A DNA stretch of 37,788 nt from positions 162,867-200,654 of the forward strand of contig ML986606.1 in NCBI GenBank assembly GCA_010094045.1. Direction: 5' to 3'. Positions 10,929-21,899 of the stretch are shown here, piece after piece. This DNA comes from Lojkania enalia (taxonomy: Eukaryota; Ascomycota; Dothideomycetes; Pleosporales). Under the pieces are notes generated by a model. It saw only the letters and a list, made by a program, of their open reading frames with translations, ran no database searches and was not told the origin of the DNA. The stretch's first letter is position 1. Every line of letters starts with the position of its first letter. The position numbers and the translations under genes are program-made.

Positions 10929-12299
10929 CTACCCCCCTTCTTATAGGCTAATAGTCTCTATTTATACTAGTTCGGGAGGGAATTAGGGCTATTATAGATA
11001 GGTTCTAGTATAAAGAAATTTCGTTAAAAAGGTATTTATTAGTAAAAGCTAATACGTATAGTTACTTATAGAGATATATTTATATATTAATGTAATATTA
11101 AGTAGAGTTTTTACGGTAAGTATAATTAACCTATATATTAGCTATTAACTACTATTATAATAGTTTATTAATATTATAATTTCGTCGTGTATAGTAACAA
11201 GTATTTACTAATCTTAGTATATTACTAAATCGCTATTAACTAAACTTCTTTAACTAAATAACAACTTCTACTCTATATATATTATTACGCGTCCTTAGAA
11301 CTATTAATTATTAAAGTATTACTAACGCCTTATAGAAAAAAATTAATTAATATACTATTCTACCCGCCTCTTAAAGCCTCTTTAAAAGTCTTTTAGATTA
11401 TCTACCTTTAGACTATATATATACTCGCCTACGGGCAGTATATAATATTTACCTTTTAGTTACTAAGATTAAAAAAATGCGAGTATTATACCTTATAAAA
11501 TAAAAAGTACAACCCTATATAAATCGTATTTAATACTAGTAGAGTATTTACTACTAACGTACTTATAGATCCTCTCCTACTATAAGGAGAAGTTTCTAGT
11601 CCTCCAGGGCTATCTTAAACTATAGGTAGTAGCCCGATATATAGGAGATAAGGAGGATAAAAAGATAGCCTTTAAAGCTGTTTTAGAGTCTACTTATAGT
11701 CTAGTACTTATAGCCTAGATTGTAAAGAGCTAGGAAACTAGCCTTTTTAAAGCTAGTATCTAGGTAGCTTTATTCTACTAGAGTACTAAGTTACTCTATT
11801 AGGTTTCGGCCTTAGAGGCTCTAATATCTAGCTTTTAAGCTAATATTACAGCGCTCTTAGGCGGCTAAAGATAAGGTAGGGGAGGTTTAGAAGAAGTCTA
11901 GAGGAAAGGAAGAAAAAGAAGGGTAGAGGAGAAAAGGACTAGAGAGGTATCTAATAGCCTACTATTAGATCCTCTAGATATTATAGAAGAGTAATTTCGG
12001 GCCTATACTTTAGTTTTTAAATCTACTACTTAACTCTTATATATTATCGTCTACTAAATAATCTATATTCTCTATACTATTCTTATATATTTTAATCTAT
12101 TTAGTTAGGGCTTTTAAAGGTCTTAAGTAATTCGGATACTTATTATAAAAAGCTTTTAGCTTATAAAGCAAACTTATAAAGTTTAAAACTTTATACTAGA
12201 TTGTGTTAGAATTATATCCTACCTATTTTATACGGTATTTAAAGGTCTTATAATACAACTTACTAGCTAGTATTTCCTTAACCTCCTACTTTTCTACCC

Positions 12300-14361
12300 T
12301 ATTAATAGCGATAGTAGGTGGTTTTAGAGCTTCTTATCTAGGTAGAGGGTCTTAGGAGTTCTTATATAGTAGGTTTAGTGCGAAGATATTATATATATTT
12401 AACCCTAGGAGTAGCTATAAGTAGTATAAGTTTCTAACCTACTCTAATACTTTAAAAGGGCCCTTCTATTAATTAGATAGCTTTTAGCTTAGTCTCTAGA
12501 CTATAAGGTTCTTAGTATTTAAATAGACTATATTACTAATCTACTAATTATATAGTTACTAATAATAGTTAATAATAGATTATATACAATTCTAAACCTT
12601 CTTAATATTGACCTTTACAGTTTCCTAAGCTATATATATACGAGTTACTAGAGCTAAAACGTCTTTATAATTTAATTTATCTGTTATAGTAATAGGATTA
12701 ATAGAATATTTCTAATCCCAACTCTAACAGGGCTTAAATCTATATAGGATCTAATACGGGGATATTCTAATAGTTATATAGGGTAGAATTACTTATACTT
12801 CGTCGATTATAGGTAATAGAAAACTCTAGTTATTCTAGTAGAAGGATATAAAAGGGCGTAGTCTCTAATCGATATACTTATTTATAATCTCTATCTATCT
12901 ATCTATCTTTTTATAATAAGTAGTAGATAGTTTAATCTTTACGCCTAAAATATAGCAGAATTTAGACTAGAAACTAGATATAAACTAAAGTCCTTAGTCT
13001 AAAATAATAGTTTCGGGCGTATAGCTAAAGCAGTATACCTATTAAATAAATAATTCGGCTATTCCCCGTACGTTAATTATATAATAGTAGGGAATAGATA
13101 TAGCTTATTTAAATAGGCGATCGATTACTACAATAATCTAATTATATCTAGACTTATTTATAGAGAAATTTTTAAAGTTAATATATAGGTACTATATTAG
13201 TTAATTTAGTATAGAAAGTAGGTAGATAAAACCTAGGGTTTAGATTTATATTAGATAAGATTTATAGTATAGAATATAATTCTATATATATCGTTTATAA
13301 GTAGCCTCTATACCCTTTTAATAGTACTTCTAGGATAGTAACTAATAGGTTTTAGTAGCGCTTGGGTGTGCGGAAGATACTTAATTATAAGCCTCTTATA
13401 TAAGCTATATATAAAGGCCTAAATCTAATAGAATATATAAGCAATTATTATAGAGGAGTAGTCTATTCTCTATCTAATACTTGCGGGGTAAAAGGGTGCG
13501 TTTCTGTATAAAGGAGGCTCGGTTTTCTTATAATAATACGTTAATTAACTCTAGAGAGTCTAGTAATATAACCTATTCTTAGCCTTTAATAATATTTAGT
13601 ATAGCTACTTAAGTTATTATTTAAGTAATATAGGACTAGGCTAATTTAGTATTAATTTAGGGGTGAAGTTAATATAGTTTAAATAGAACTCTCAACTAGT
13701 TATTAGTTTAAGCTACTTTTAAGTTTTCTACATCTTATTTATAATAACTAAGGATATCTACTCTAGTATTATTCTTACCTAGGGTATACTTAATTTAGAA
13801 CTAATACTAAATTAATTCCTTAGTCTAATAAACTTAATAAATATTAAGTATTTTTATAGTTATAAAATATTTAAGTAAGTAATAATCGGTATATACTAGA
13901 GTTCTAGTAGCTACTAAAGTAAGTTCTACCCTCTATTACTTAAACGTAGTAACAATTGTAAATAGTTTCTTATTATAGATTTTCTAGTTTAGTTCCAAAC
14001 TAGATAGAACCTTACTATAAAACATTATAGGGTACTATTTTCTGTTAGAATATTTCTATAATAGTAATCTTACAGCTACTCTATTAGAAGTATTAGTTTC
14101 CATTTTTATTTCTAATATAAGGTTAAAATAGTAGAGTATAGGTATATTTAATAGGGCTGACTTTAATTTCTTAAAGATAATATTATATTCTAAAGTCTAT
14201 ATAAAAGGAGTTATAGGGCTCTATAGTATAATAATTAGCTTTATAATATATAAGAATTCTAGTATAAACTATTAATAGAATCTAGTAAAACCTAAGAAGG
14301 ATTTTACACCTATTATAGTAGTAGGTAGCTGCTAGTTATATAGTACTTCTACCTTCTCTAG
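12300..14361 (-). pseudogene. Copy A2 pol pseudogene (RNase H and integrase part)
   Basis: Read on the minus strand from the gap leftward. GVKSFLGFTRFY (about 14,290-14,330) is the conserved segment linking Gypsy reverse transcriptase to RNase H. KLKSALLNIPIL and METNTSN (about 14,090-14,160) are the start of RNase H with the Asp changed to Asn. Near 13,090-13,140 VVIDRLFK followed by AISIP is the integrase core, here with its Asp kept. The RT catalytic box falls in or beyond the gap and cannot be seen. TAA and TAG stops interrupt every frame. The C-terminal limit is not defined; sequence to about 11,000 may still be coding tail. Confidence 0.8.
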
Positions 14362-14876
14362 NNNNNNNNNNNNNNNNNNNNNNNNNNNNNNNNNNNNNNN
14401 NNNNNNNNNNNNNNNNNNNNNNNNNNNNNNNNNNNNNNNNNNNNNNNNNNNNNNNNNNNNNNNNNNNNNNNNNNNNNNNNNNNNNNNNNNNNNNNNNNNN
14501 NNNNNNNNNNNNNNNNNNNNNNNNNNNNNNNNNNNNNNNNNNNNNNNNNNNNNNNNNNNNNNNNNNNNNNNNNNNNNNNNNNNNNNNNNNNNNNNNNNNN
14601 NNNNNNNNNNNNNNNNNNNNNNNNNNNNNNNNNNNNNNNNNNNNNNNNNNNNNNNNNNNNNNNNNNNNNNNNNNNNNNNNNNNNNNNNNNNNNNNNNNNN
14701 NNNNNNNNNNNNNNNNNNNNNNNNNNNNNNNNNNNNNNNNNNNNNNNNNNNNNNNNNNNNNNNNNNNNNNNNNNNNNNNNNNNNNNNNNNNNNNNNNNNN
14801 NNNNNNNNNNNNNNNNNNNNNNNNNNNNNNNNNNNNNNNNNNNNNNNNNNNNNNNNNNNNNNNNNNNNNNNNNNNN
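14362..14876. other. Assembly gap (515 N)
   Basis: A run of N inside element A2. The sequence to the right does not resume at the expected RT position, so the true distance may differ from 515 bases. Confidence 0.99.
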
Positions 14877-15117
14877 TTTAGATAGTAATCGGAGATTTAC
14901 TAGTACTTTATTTTTAGCCTTGTCTTCCAGCTCTAAAGCTTACTTATTTTTAATCAGCTGCTCGATTTTGTATAAAGATATAGAGAAAAACTCGTTCTCT
15001 TTCCTCTTTATATTAAAGTAGAAAGTATTAGCTAAGATAAGAGCGATAATAGGAGAACGGATTTTCTTTAGATCGGATTCGGACTTTATTATATACGGGC
15101 GTATAAGAGCTTTAAAC
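14877..15117 (-). pseudogene. Long, nearly open minus-strand frame beside the gap, probable gag part of A2
   Basis: A minus-strand frame of about 80 codons with a single TAA runs into the gap. It contains FKALIRPYIIKSESDLKKIR, then ALILANTFYFNIKRK and LYKIEQLIKN, and is charged and helical in character. I do not recognise a named family. Its position upstream of pol and downstream of the 5' LTR suggests Gag. It is conspicuously less decayed than its surroundings (CA and TG dinucleotides survive), which could reflect a younger copy joined across the gap. Confidence 0.45.
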
Positions 15118-16737
15118 TTGTTTAAACTATAGGCTATAAGAGATTAATATAATTTTAGTAGTCTTAATAGACTCTTAATATAATAGATAGTCGGACTGTA
15201 AAACTACTAATACTAGTCCTTCTCCTATAAAGCGTCGCGTTGCTAGATATCTAGCTCTACCTCCTTATTATATACTAGCTAAGTTAATTATATAAGAAGA
15301 GGAGGTAAAGAATTATAAGTAGTAGGATATTTAGAAGGCTATATAATCCGATTCTTATCTATATCTAGCTGGAGTTGAAAATAATATAACTATTTAATAC
15401 TAATAATATAATTCTAAATACTTAGATCTATAATAATAAATAGATAGTTTCGGATAGTTCTCCTATTAATTTATAGGTATAAGTAGATATACTAATTAAT
15501 AAGGGTTTAGATTCGGTCCTAAAAACTTTTAACAGTAATTTTAAAGGGTAAGCGCTATATTAATATATATAGAGTTTAGGAGAGCGATTTAACTACTATA
15601 GAATTAAGGAATAGGAAGCATTAAGTACTAGTATTAATAAGGGCGTTTAATTGTATACTAACGCCTTTTAAATATAAAATAGTAGAAATTTAGAAGTTCT
15701 TTCCGCTAAACAAATATAACAAATTAATATTTAATAAGTTATATTTACTTAAGCTTAGAATAGAGAATTTTCTTAGGCGTTTCTATTTCCTATCTAAAAA
15801 CTATCTAGATAGTACTTGTTTACGTCTAGAAACTCTTCTTCTTTAATCTCCTCTTATTTAACCTCTATCTCTTATATTCTAAAGATTATATATTCGTTTA
15901 TAAAGTATTCTAGTTTACTATAGTTATAGTAATTATCTAGGGTTATATATCTTTTAGGTATAAGAGTCTTATTAGATTATTAGAGAGTAATTATAGTAGA
16001 ATAAGGTATTAATACTAGGGTAGATTAGGGTAGTATTAGATTATAAGTTACCTTAGATAAACTTTTAAAAACCTTCTAGTACTAATCCGAATTTATTTTA
16101 GCTATAACTTATAAGCTAATAGTTTATTCTAAAAGGTTAGAAATACTCTTCCTTTTTATATTATAGACTATTAAATAGACAACTATAGTATTAAAAGAGC
16201 CTTTCTATATAAGCTTAAAGCTGAGGTTTAGTATCTTTAAGTTAGGGAGGATCTTATCCTATAGATAGAAGAACTATTTAAATTGAGATATAGATCCCCT
16301 AATAGCTATACTAATAAAATAAGTTTTAAAAGTTAGAAACACTTCTCTCTTATTTATCCTTAGGATTTAAAACACCTATTATACCTCTATTTTTTTATTA
16401 TCTATAATAAAATATAATTATAGAAGTAAAATTATTTCTTTAATATTTTTAAACTAATATTAGTCTAATTTAGCTAGGTATTTTAACTCTAGATACTCTT
16501 TTATAATACTAGAGATATATACTCTATCTAATAGTAATCTATATTAATCTTAAGTTGGTCTAGAATTAAAGCTTACTATTATTTAAATATAAGTTTACTA
16601 CTATCTATAAAGCTTTTAATCTTAGGTATATATTTAGTAAAATAGGTTTAAGGGGGCTTAAAAGTAGTTAAGAAGTTTTTTATTAGAAAAGTTATAAAAG
16701 TTTCTTAGTATATTATTAGTACTAATTTAGTAGTTTA
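15118..16737 (-). other. Copy A2 internal region (gag/leader), no resolvable frame
   Basis: Decayed internal sequence between the gap and transposon F2. The right 300 bases (from about 16,440) match the first 320 bases of the window (copy A1). No protein domain was recognised on either strand. Confidence 0.6.
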
Positions 16738-16739
16738 TA

Positions 16740-18610
16740 ACGTACTATATAAGCAAGCTAATTACCCAAGCGAGCTAATCATAATACTAAAACTATACTA
16801 AAATCGCGACTACTTTTCGTAAAATATTATACTTTCTTATATTCTATCGTACTATATAGTATAGTAGTCTATTCTTCTATATCTATAGCATCATTTTTAC
16901 ACGTCCGCGAGTTATATCTAGCCTTACTATACTACCTACAGCGCCTTTAAGTCGGCTAGCCTCTATTAATACGCGCCTTCTTCCTACCCTTCTTCCTATT
17001 AGTACAAGCGCTAAACTCTTTTAGAGTAGTTAATCGAGCGCCTTCTTTAATTATTAGGTTACCTTTCTTCTATATATACTTTCTTTTATATAATCGATAT
17101 TATATAGCAGCCTTATTAACTACTTAAAGCTTAGTAACCTAAGCGTATAATAGTACGTTTTTATATATTATATACGCAGCACCCTTTATAAACTGTTTAA
17201 ATATCTCTACTATTAAAGTAGGCGAGCTATTTAAGAACTTTAAACTCTTAATCGAATGTACGCAGATTAAGACCTAAATTCGATAGAATTACTTAGTATT
17301 TTTAACTCTTAAAGGGTATTTTCGACTGTAGAAGGTATTAGTATATATAGTTAAACTTTGAGCTTTAATAGTACTATATCTAGGTCGAATAGAACTAGGC
17401 TAGCATCTTAAAAGCTATCTAAAATATTACTCTTTGTAATTGCTGCGTTAAAAGCTGCTTTAAAGTAGGATAAGAACTCGATTTTTATAATATAGTTAAT
17501 ATAACCGCGTATCAGCTGCTCGACTTAGCACCTGTATATAGTCTTTAAAGGCGAGAAATAATTTATATCTAGTAGCTATAGTAGGTGCAATAAATATAGA
17601 GGTATATAAAGAGTAATAATATTCTTTTCCTTATAGAGCTGCCTGAATTTAAGTAAGTTATAGCTCTTATAGCTGTTAAGAATTAGCAATTAATACGTAT
17701 TAATAGTATAATTCTTTATATATATGTTAAAGTACTTTAACTACTTAATACTAATATTATTTATCGTCCAGCCGTTATTAGTAACTTATATAGTACAGGT
17801 TGGTAGAATATCATCTTCTTTATACTATATAGAGAGGTAGTAGATACTTATAAAAAGAATAAAAGGTAGTATTACCTATCCTATTATATTAATATTCTAG
17901 ATAACTATAGTCTACTTATAATTATCTAGCTGGAACTGCTTTAGTCGATTCTATCTCTTAGAGCTAGTAACTACTACTCCTATTAATATTACGCCTATTA
18001 TAAAGCTTAATTTGTCGAAGTTATATATATCTTTATTAATAATACTATACTTAGCCTTTATATTTTATATAAGGTAGAACCAGCCTCCTATAACCTTAAA
18101 ATTCTTATATTTAGCTTTTAAATAGTTATACTTTTAATTAAATTTAACCTTAAGCTTAAGCGTACGTTTAATAAAATTCTCTATCTAGTTCTTTTTAACC
18201 TAGCTAGTAGAGCGTGCAGCTAGTAGTAAATTAGCTATATCTTAAATAGTAGTAAACTACGGCGGAAATTCTCTTATATCTAGATCTAGTATATACTAAA
18301 TAATTACCTACTCCTTAGTCTTACTAAGCTTTATTAAATTAGGCCGGCAATTATATTGTAGAACTATTCTTTACCTTTATATACTAAGTATGCTTTAGGA
18401 GATATTATAGATTAATATAATATAATATATAGTTAGTATTACGTCTTATTAAAGAGCTTAGAGTATAAACTATATTCTAGCTTCTTTCTAAATTAATTCT
18501 ATATTTATTAGTTGTAGTATAATACTATAAAATATAATTATTACGATTTTAGTAGAGTTTTAGTATTATAATCAGCTTACTTAGGTAATTAGCTTACTTA
18601 TATAGTACGT
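16740..18610 (-). mobile_element. Fot1/pogo-like DNA transposon, copy F2 (1,871 bp), nested in A2
   Basis: The second copy of the F1 family: same length, same orientation, same TIRs (ACGTACTATATAAGCAAGCT at the left, its inverted copy at the right end). TA is duplicated at 16,738-16,739 and 18,611-18,612. The equivalent place in copy A1 (323-324) is uninterrupted and has a single TA, which proves insertion after the A copies had separated. The differences from F1 that I compared are transitions plus two compensating 1-base changes. Confidence 0.93.
16881..18531 (-). pseudogene. F2 transposase pseudogene (DDE, Fot1/pogo type)
   Basis: The same minus-strand transposase as in F1, with the same domain order: N-terminal helix-turn-helix, CENP-B/Tc5-type DNA-binding region (about 18,120-18,340), then the DDE core. 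Here the segment that reads LILDG in F1 has its Asp codon GAC changed to AAC (about 17,675-17,677), so a catalytic residue is lost. TAA/TAG stops occur throughout. It is non-functional, and the family assignment is as firm as for F1. Confidence 0.83.
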
Positions 18611-18612
18611 TA

Positions 18613-19194
18613 GAAGTTAATTAGAACTAATAGTTCTCTATTATATTAAATATATAATCTCCTTTTGTAAAATTTTAATTTATTTTTTAAGGGTAAGTTT
18701 ATTCTAATTTTTCTCTAAATTAGATAGGTTCTTTATTATAAACCCTATAGAGAGGGGTCCGCCTATTATAGGGCCCCTTATAGAAGATAACAGTTATTCT
18801 ATACGCGTAGATAAAAGCTTACTTTTACTATAACTTATATATATATTAATTCTAGTATAGGAATTAGAAGGTAAATTATAGTTAAATATTAGCGGTTACC
18901 TCCAATTCTAATAGGTTATTAGTAGTCTCTAAGTTTCTATCTAGGCGTACTCTACGCAGCTTTTCTAAAGGTAATCTTAATTATAGAAGATAAGAAGTTT
19001 TAAACCTAAAACTTTAATTAATAGAAGATCTTTAAAATTCTATTTAAGTAACTAAATAATTTAATATAATAGTATATAAGTATTATAATCTAAATTAAAT
19101 TAGGTATATTTTAGACTCAGATATAGTTAAATAAACAATTAATACGATATTATTAAAGAGGCTATTACTAATAATATTAAATTCTTCTATATAA
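18613..19194 (-). other. Copy A2 leader region right of F2
   Basis: Resumes the A sequence interrupted by F2. It aligns with 325-907 of copy A1. It is non-coding or early gag, and no domain is visible. Confidence 0.7.
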
Positions 19195-19392
19195 TATAAT
19201 AGTATAGGTAAAATAATAGGTCCAAATATAGTATAAATCTACTTAGAAGTATATAAAAGTATATAGAGGTTTAGGGACCTAAGAATTTTATAAATATTTA
19301 TAGGCTTTATATAAAAAGATATAGAAGAACTATTAAACTACTTATAAGAAAGTATATAACTATATATAGATAGGAAAAGAGGCGGAGCTAGA
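19195..19392 (-). repeat. Truncated family A 5' LTR of copy A2
   Basis: Starts TATAATAGTATAGG, matching 908 onward, and runs for about 198 of 279 bases before element B begins. The missing 80 bases are not found on the far side of element B. Confidence 0.85.
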
Positions 19393-19932
19393 TATTATAA
19401 ATATAAAACGCTAAGAGGCACCGCCTCTATAGCTAGGACTTAATCTAATATTAGCTACTATACGGGTCGACTTAAACGAGGACTAATAAAGTAATAATAG
19501 GTAGAAGTATATTAAAAACTAATTATTAGATAGTAAGTAGTAGGACTACAGGAACTAGGAAGATAATTAGCTAGATAATAAAGTATAGTACAACCTATAT
19601 ACGTAATAATAGTAGAAATATTAGATATAATAGAAGGAACCTAACAGACCTAACAGACCTAATAGGCTAGGCTTAGTAGTCTTAGACCTAACTATATAAG
19701 ATAGAAGATTTCTTTAGTAGATTAAGTCTTATATAGTTATTCTCGTAGATTTATTTTATTACTATATTAGACTTCTAAGAATATATTTATTATATTCGAA
19801 GAACTAGACGATCCTACTACTCTCTTTATTAAAGCTACCCCCTCTAACCAACCTAATATAAATAAGGCCCCAGCGCGTATATAACTACAACAGCGGTTAT
19901 TATATATACTAGTAGTATATAGGTTAGTAATA
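19393..19932 (+). repeat. Element B 5' LTR (540 bp)
   Basis: Starts TATTATAAATATAAAACGCT (original TG now TA) and ends GTTAGTAATA (original CA now TA). It matches 26,308-26,847 along its whole length with transition differences. Confidence 0.9.
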
Positions 19933-20129
19933 TAATAACTATCTAATATTAAAAGAATAGGAACTATTTAAAGATATCTACTATATTATAAAGTTAAGTT
20001 ATAATAACCTAAAGGCTGTAAGCCCTAGAAGAAGCTATAGTATAAAAAGTATAAGAATAGAAGACCCGTATTATATAGATATAATATAAACTAGCCGCAG
20101 CTAGAGCTAACCTAGCTAAAGCTAAATAG

Positions 20130-20930
20130 TAAGTACAAGCTAAGATAGCTTTACTAAGGAAGTTTAATAGTAAGAAAGATTATATTAACTCTTTTCTTAT
20201 ATTAATAGAGCTATACTTTAGGTTTAATAGTATAACCTTCTTCCTAAAAAAGGACAAGATTTTAGCTATAATAATAAATATAGAAGAAATAACGCTAGTA
20301 TAAGCCGAGCTATTTATAGCTAATTAGCTAGAAAATAGAGGCAATATAAAGAAGACTAGAGAATCTATAGACGAACTCTTTAAGAGCTGGGAAGGATTTA
20401 AAGATAAGGTCTAAAACGTTTTCGGAAAAGTAGATATAGAATAGGAAGTATAAAGGAAACTACTAAGGCTAACCTAGACTAAGAGAGTAATAGATTATGC
20501 TATAGAGTTCTAAAGACTTAATACTAGACTAGAATAGGACGATAGTATATTAGCAGAAATCTTCTATAAAGAGCTTAAGGATAAGATTAAAGACGACCTA
20601 ACTAGAGAAGAAAGGCTAATAGAGCTGTTAGAAATAATCGAATTGGCGGTTAGGATTAACAACTGTTAACACGAGTAGGAGATAGAGAAATAATCTCAGC
20701 CGTAAACATTCGTGCTAACTAAGAAGGAAAATAAGATAGTACTATAGAATAGTAATCTAATAGTCCTTAGAAAAGTCGAAAAGGATAAGGAAAAGAACTA
20801 CTAATAATTAAGGATAAGCTATCTAAAGAAAGAAAGGCTTAAAGAGGGAGCGTATCTTCTATATAAATAAAAAGGGTACTATATAAAAGAATGTTTAAAT
20901 AAGAAGGAAGAAGCCTAAATAATAACTATA
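20130..20930 (+). pseudogene. Element B gag pseudogene
   Basis: The decayed capsid/nucleocapsid gene. At about 20,385-20,680 the frame reads as a Gag capsid domain: FKDKV, VFGKVDIE, KLLRLT, VIDYAIEF, a decayed aromatic-Asp-Asp motif, then EIFYKELKDKIKDDL and ELLEIIELAVRINN. This order is typical of Sushi/Tf1-type Gypsy gags. A zinc-knuckle remnant at about 20,850-20,900 shows KGYYIKEC, with the earlier two Cys and the His changed to Tyr by G-to-A or C-to-T transitions. Stops are TAA/TAG. The start is not fixed. The plain family pattern makes the identity fairly secure. Confidence 0.75.
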
Positions 20931-21899
20931 CAACCTACTAATAGATACTAATAACTAATATAGTACTAGATATATTATATAGATAATAGATGTAGAACGT
21001 ACTATTTAGTAAAAGAAGGAAGTAATTATTAGCCGTAGCTAAGAAGGGTAGTAGTAATTATTAGATATATAGAATACCTACCAGGTATATTAAAGCTCGA
21101 TAGTATATTAATCCTAGAAAGAATAAAGTAAAAGAAGTACTAGATCTATAATAAAATATATTAGACGAGATTATACCCCTAGAAATATTAGAATATACTA
21201 TTCGAAGAAGTAATATTCTAAGATAGCTAGAATATATTAAAAGCTATAGTAAAGTTAGTAGGAAAAATTATAGATAAGAAAATATTCGAGTATATATAGA
21301 AGATATACTAAAGCTACTCTATAGAATAGGTAAAAGGTAAAAAAGGAAAATATATACTACCCTATAAGAACAACTACGAAAAAGATTAGGCTAGCTGTTA
21401 CTAAAACAATTACTTAACATATAAGAGTATTAAAATAAAGCTAGAAGTATAGCTAAGAATAGATATATAATTATTACTAAGAATCTTACTATTCTAGAAT
21501 AAGATAGAAGATTATATAGAAAATAGGTATTATTAAATTTATAGAAGTCTAATTTACCTTAGAATAGAATATTTATACCAGCTTAGTAAAATTGTTATAG
21601 AAGCTGAGGAGCTAAAAAAGATAGTTTTAGAGGTAAAAGAGATATAGGGAGATATTAGAGGACGACTTAATATTATAGCTTATAAGATAACGGGAGTAAA
21701 TATACCTAAGGAGGAGAAATATCTTAAAGATAATATATATTTAGAGAAATATAAAATTTTAAACTAGAAATAATATATAGTTAAATACTAGTACTACTAA
21801 GAAGTATTTAGAGTATTTAGATAGTAAGGATTAGATAAAGATTACCAACTAATTAAATAGCAATAGTATTTTTTAGAATAGAAGTATAAGATATATAGT

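Larger units (their letters stand above)
10650..19392 (-). mobile_element. Family A Gypsy retrotransposon, copy A2, with gap and nested insertions
   Basis: The element is read on the minus strand. Its 3' LTR is at 10,650-10,928, directly followed on the plus strand by CTACCCCCC, the complement of a polypurine tract. The internal region then runs rightward through integrase (about 13,100), RNase H (about 14,100) and the RT connection region (about 14,300), into the assembly gap (14,362-14,876). Beyond the gap the gag/leader portion extends to 19,194, and the 5' LTR starts at 19,195 and is cut off at 19,392 by element B. A Fot1-like transposon (F2) sits inside at 16,740-18,610. Heavy transition decay makes it inactive. 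The order LTR-PPT-integrase-RNase H identifies Gypsy. Confidence 0.85.
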
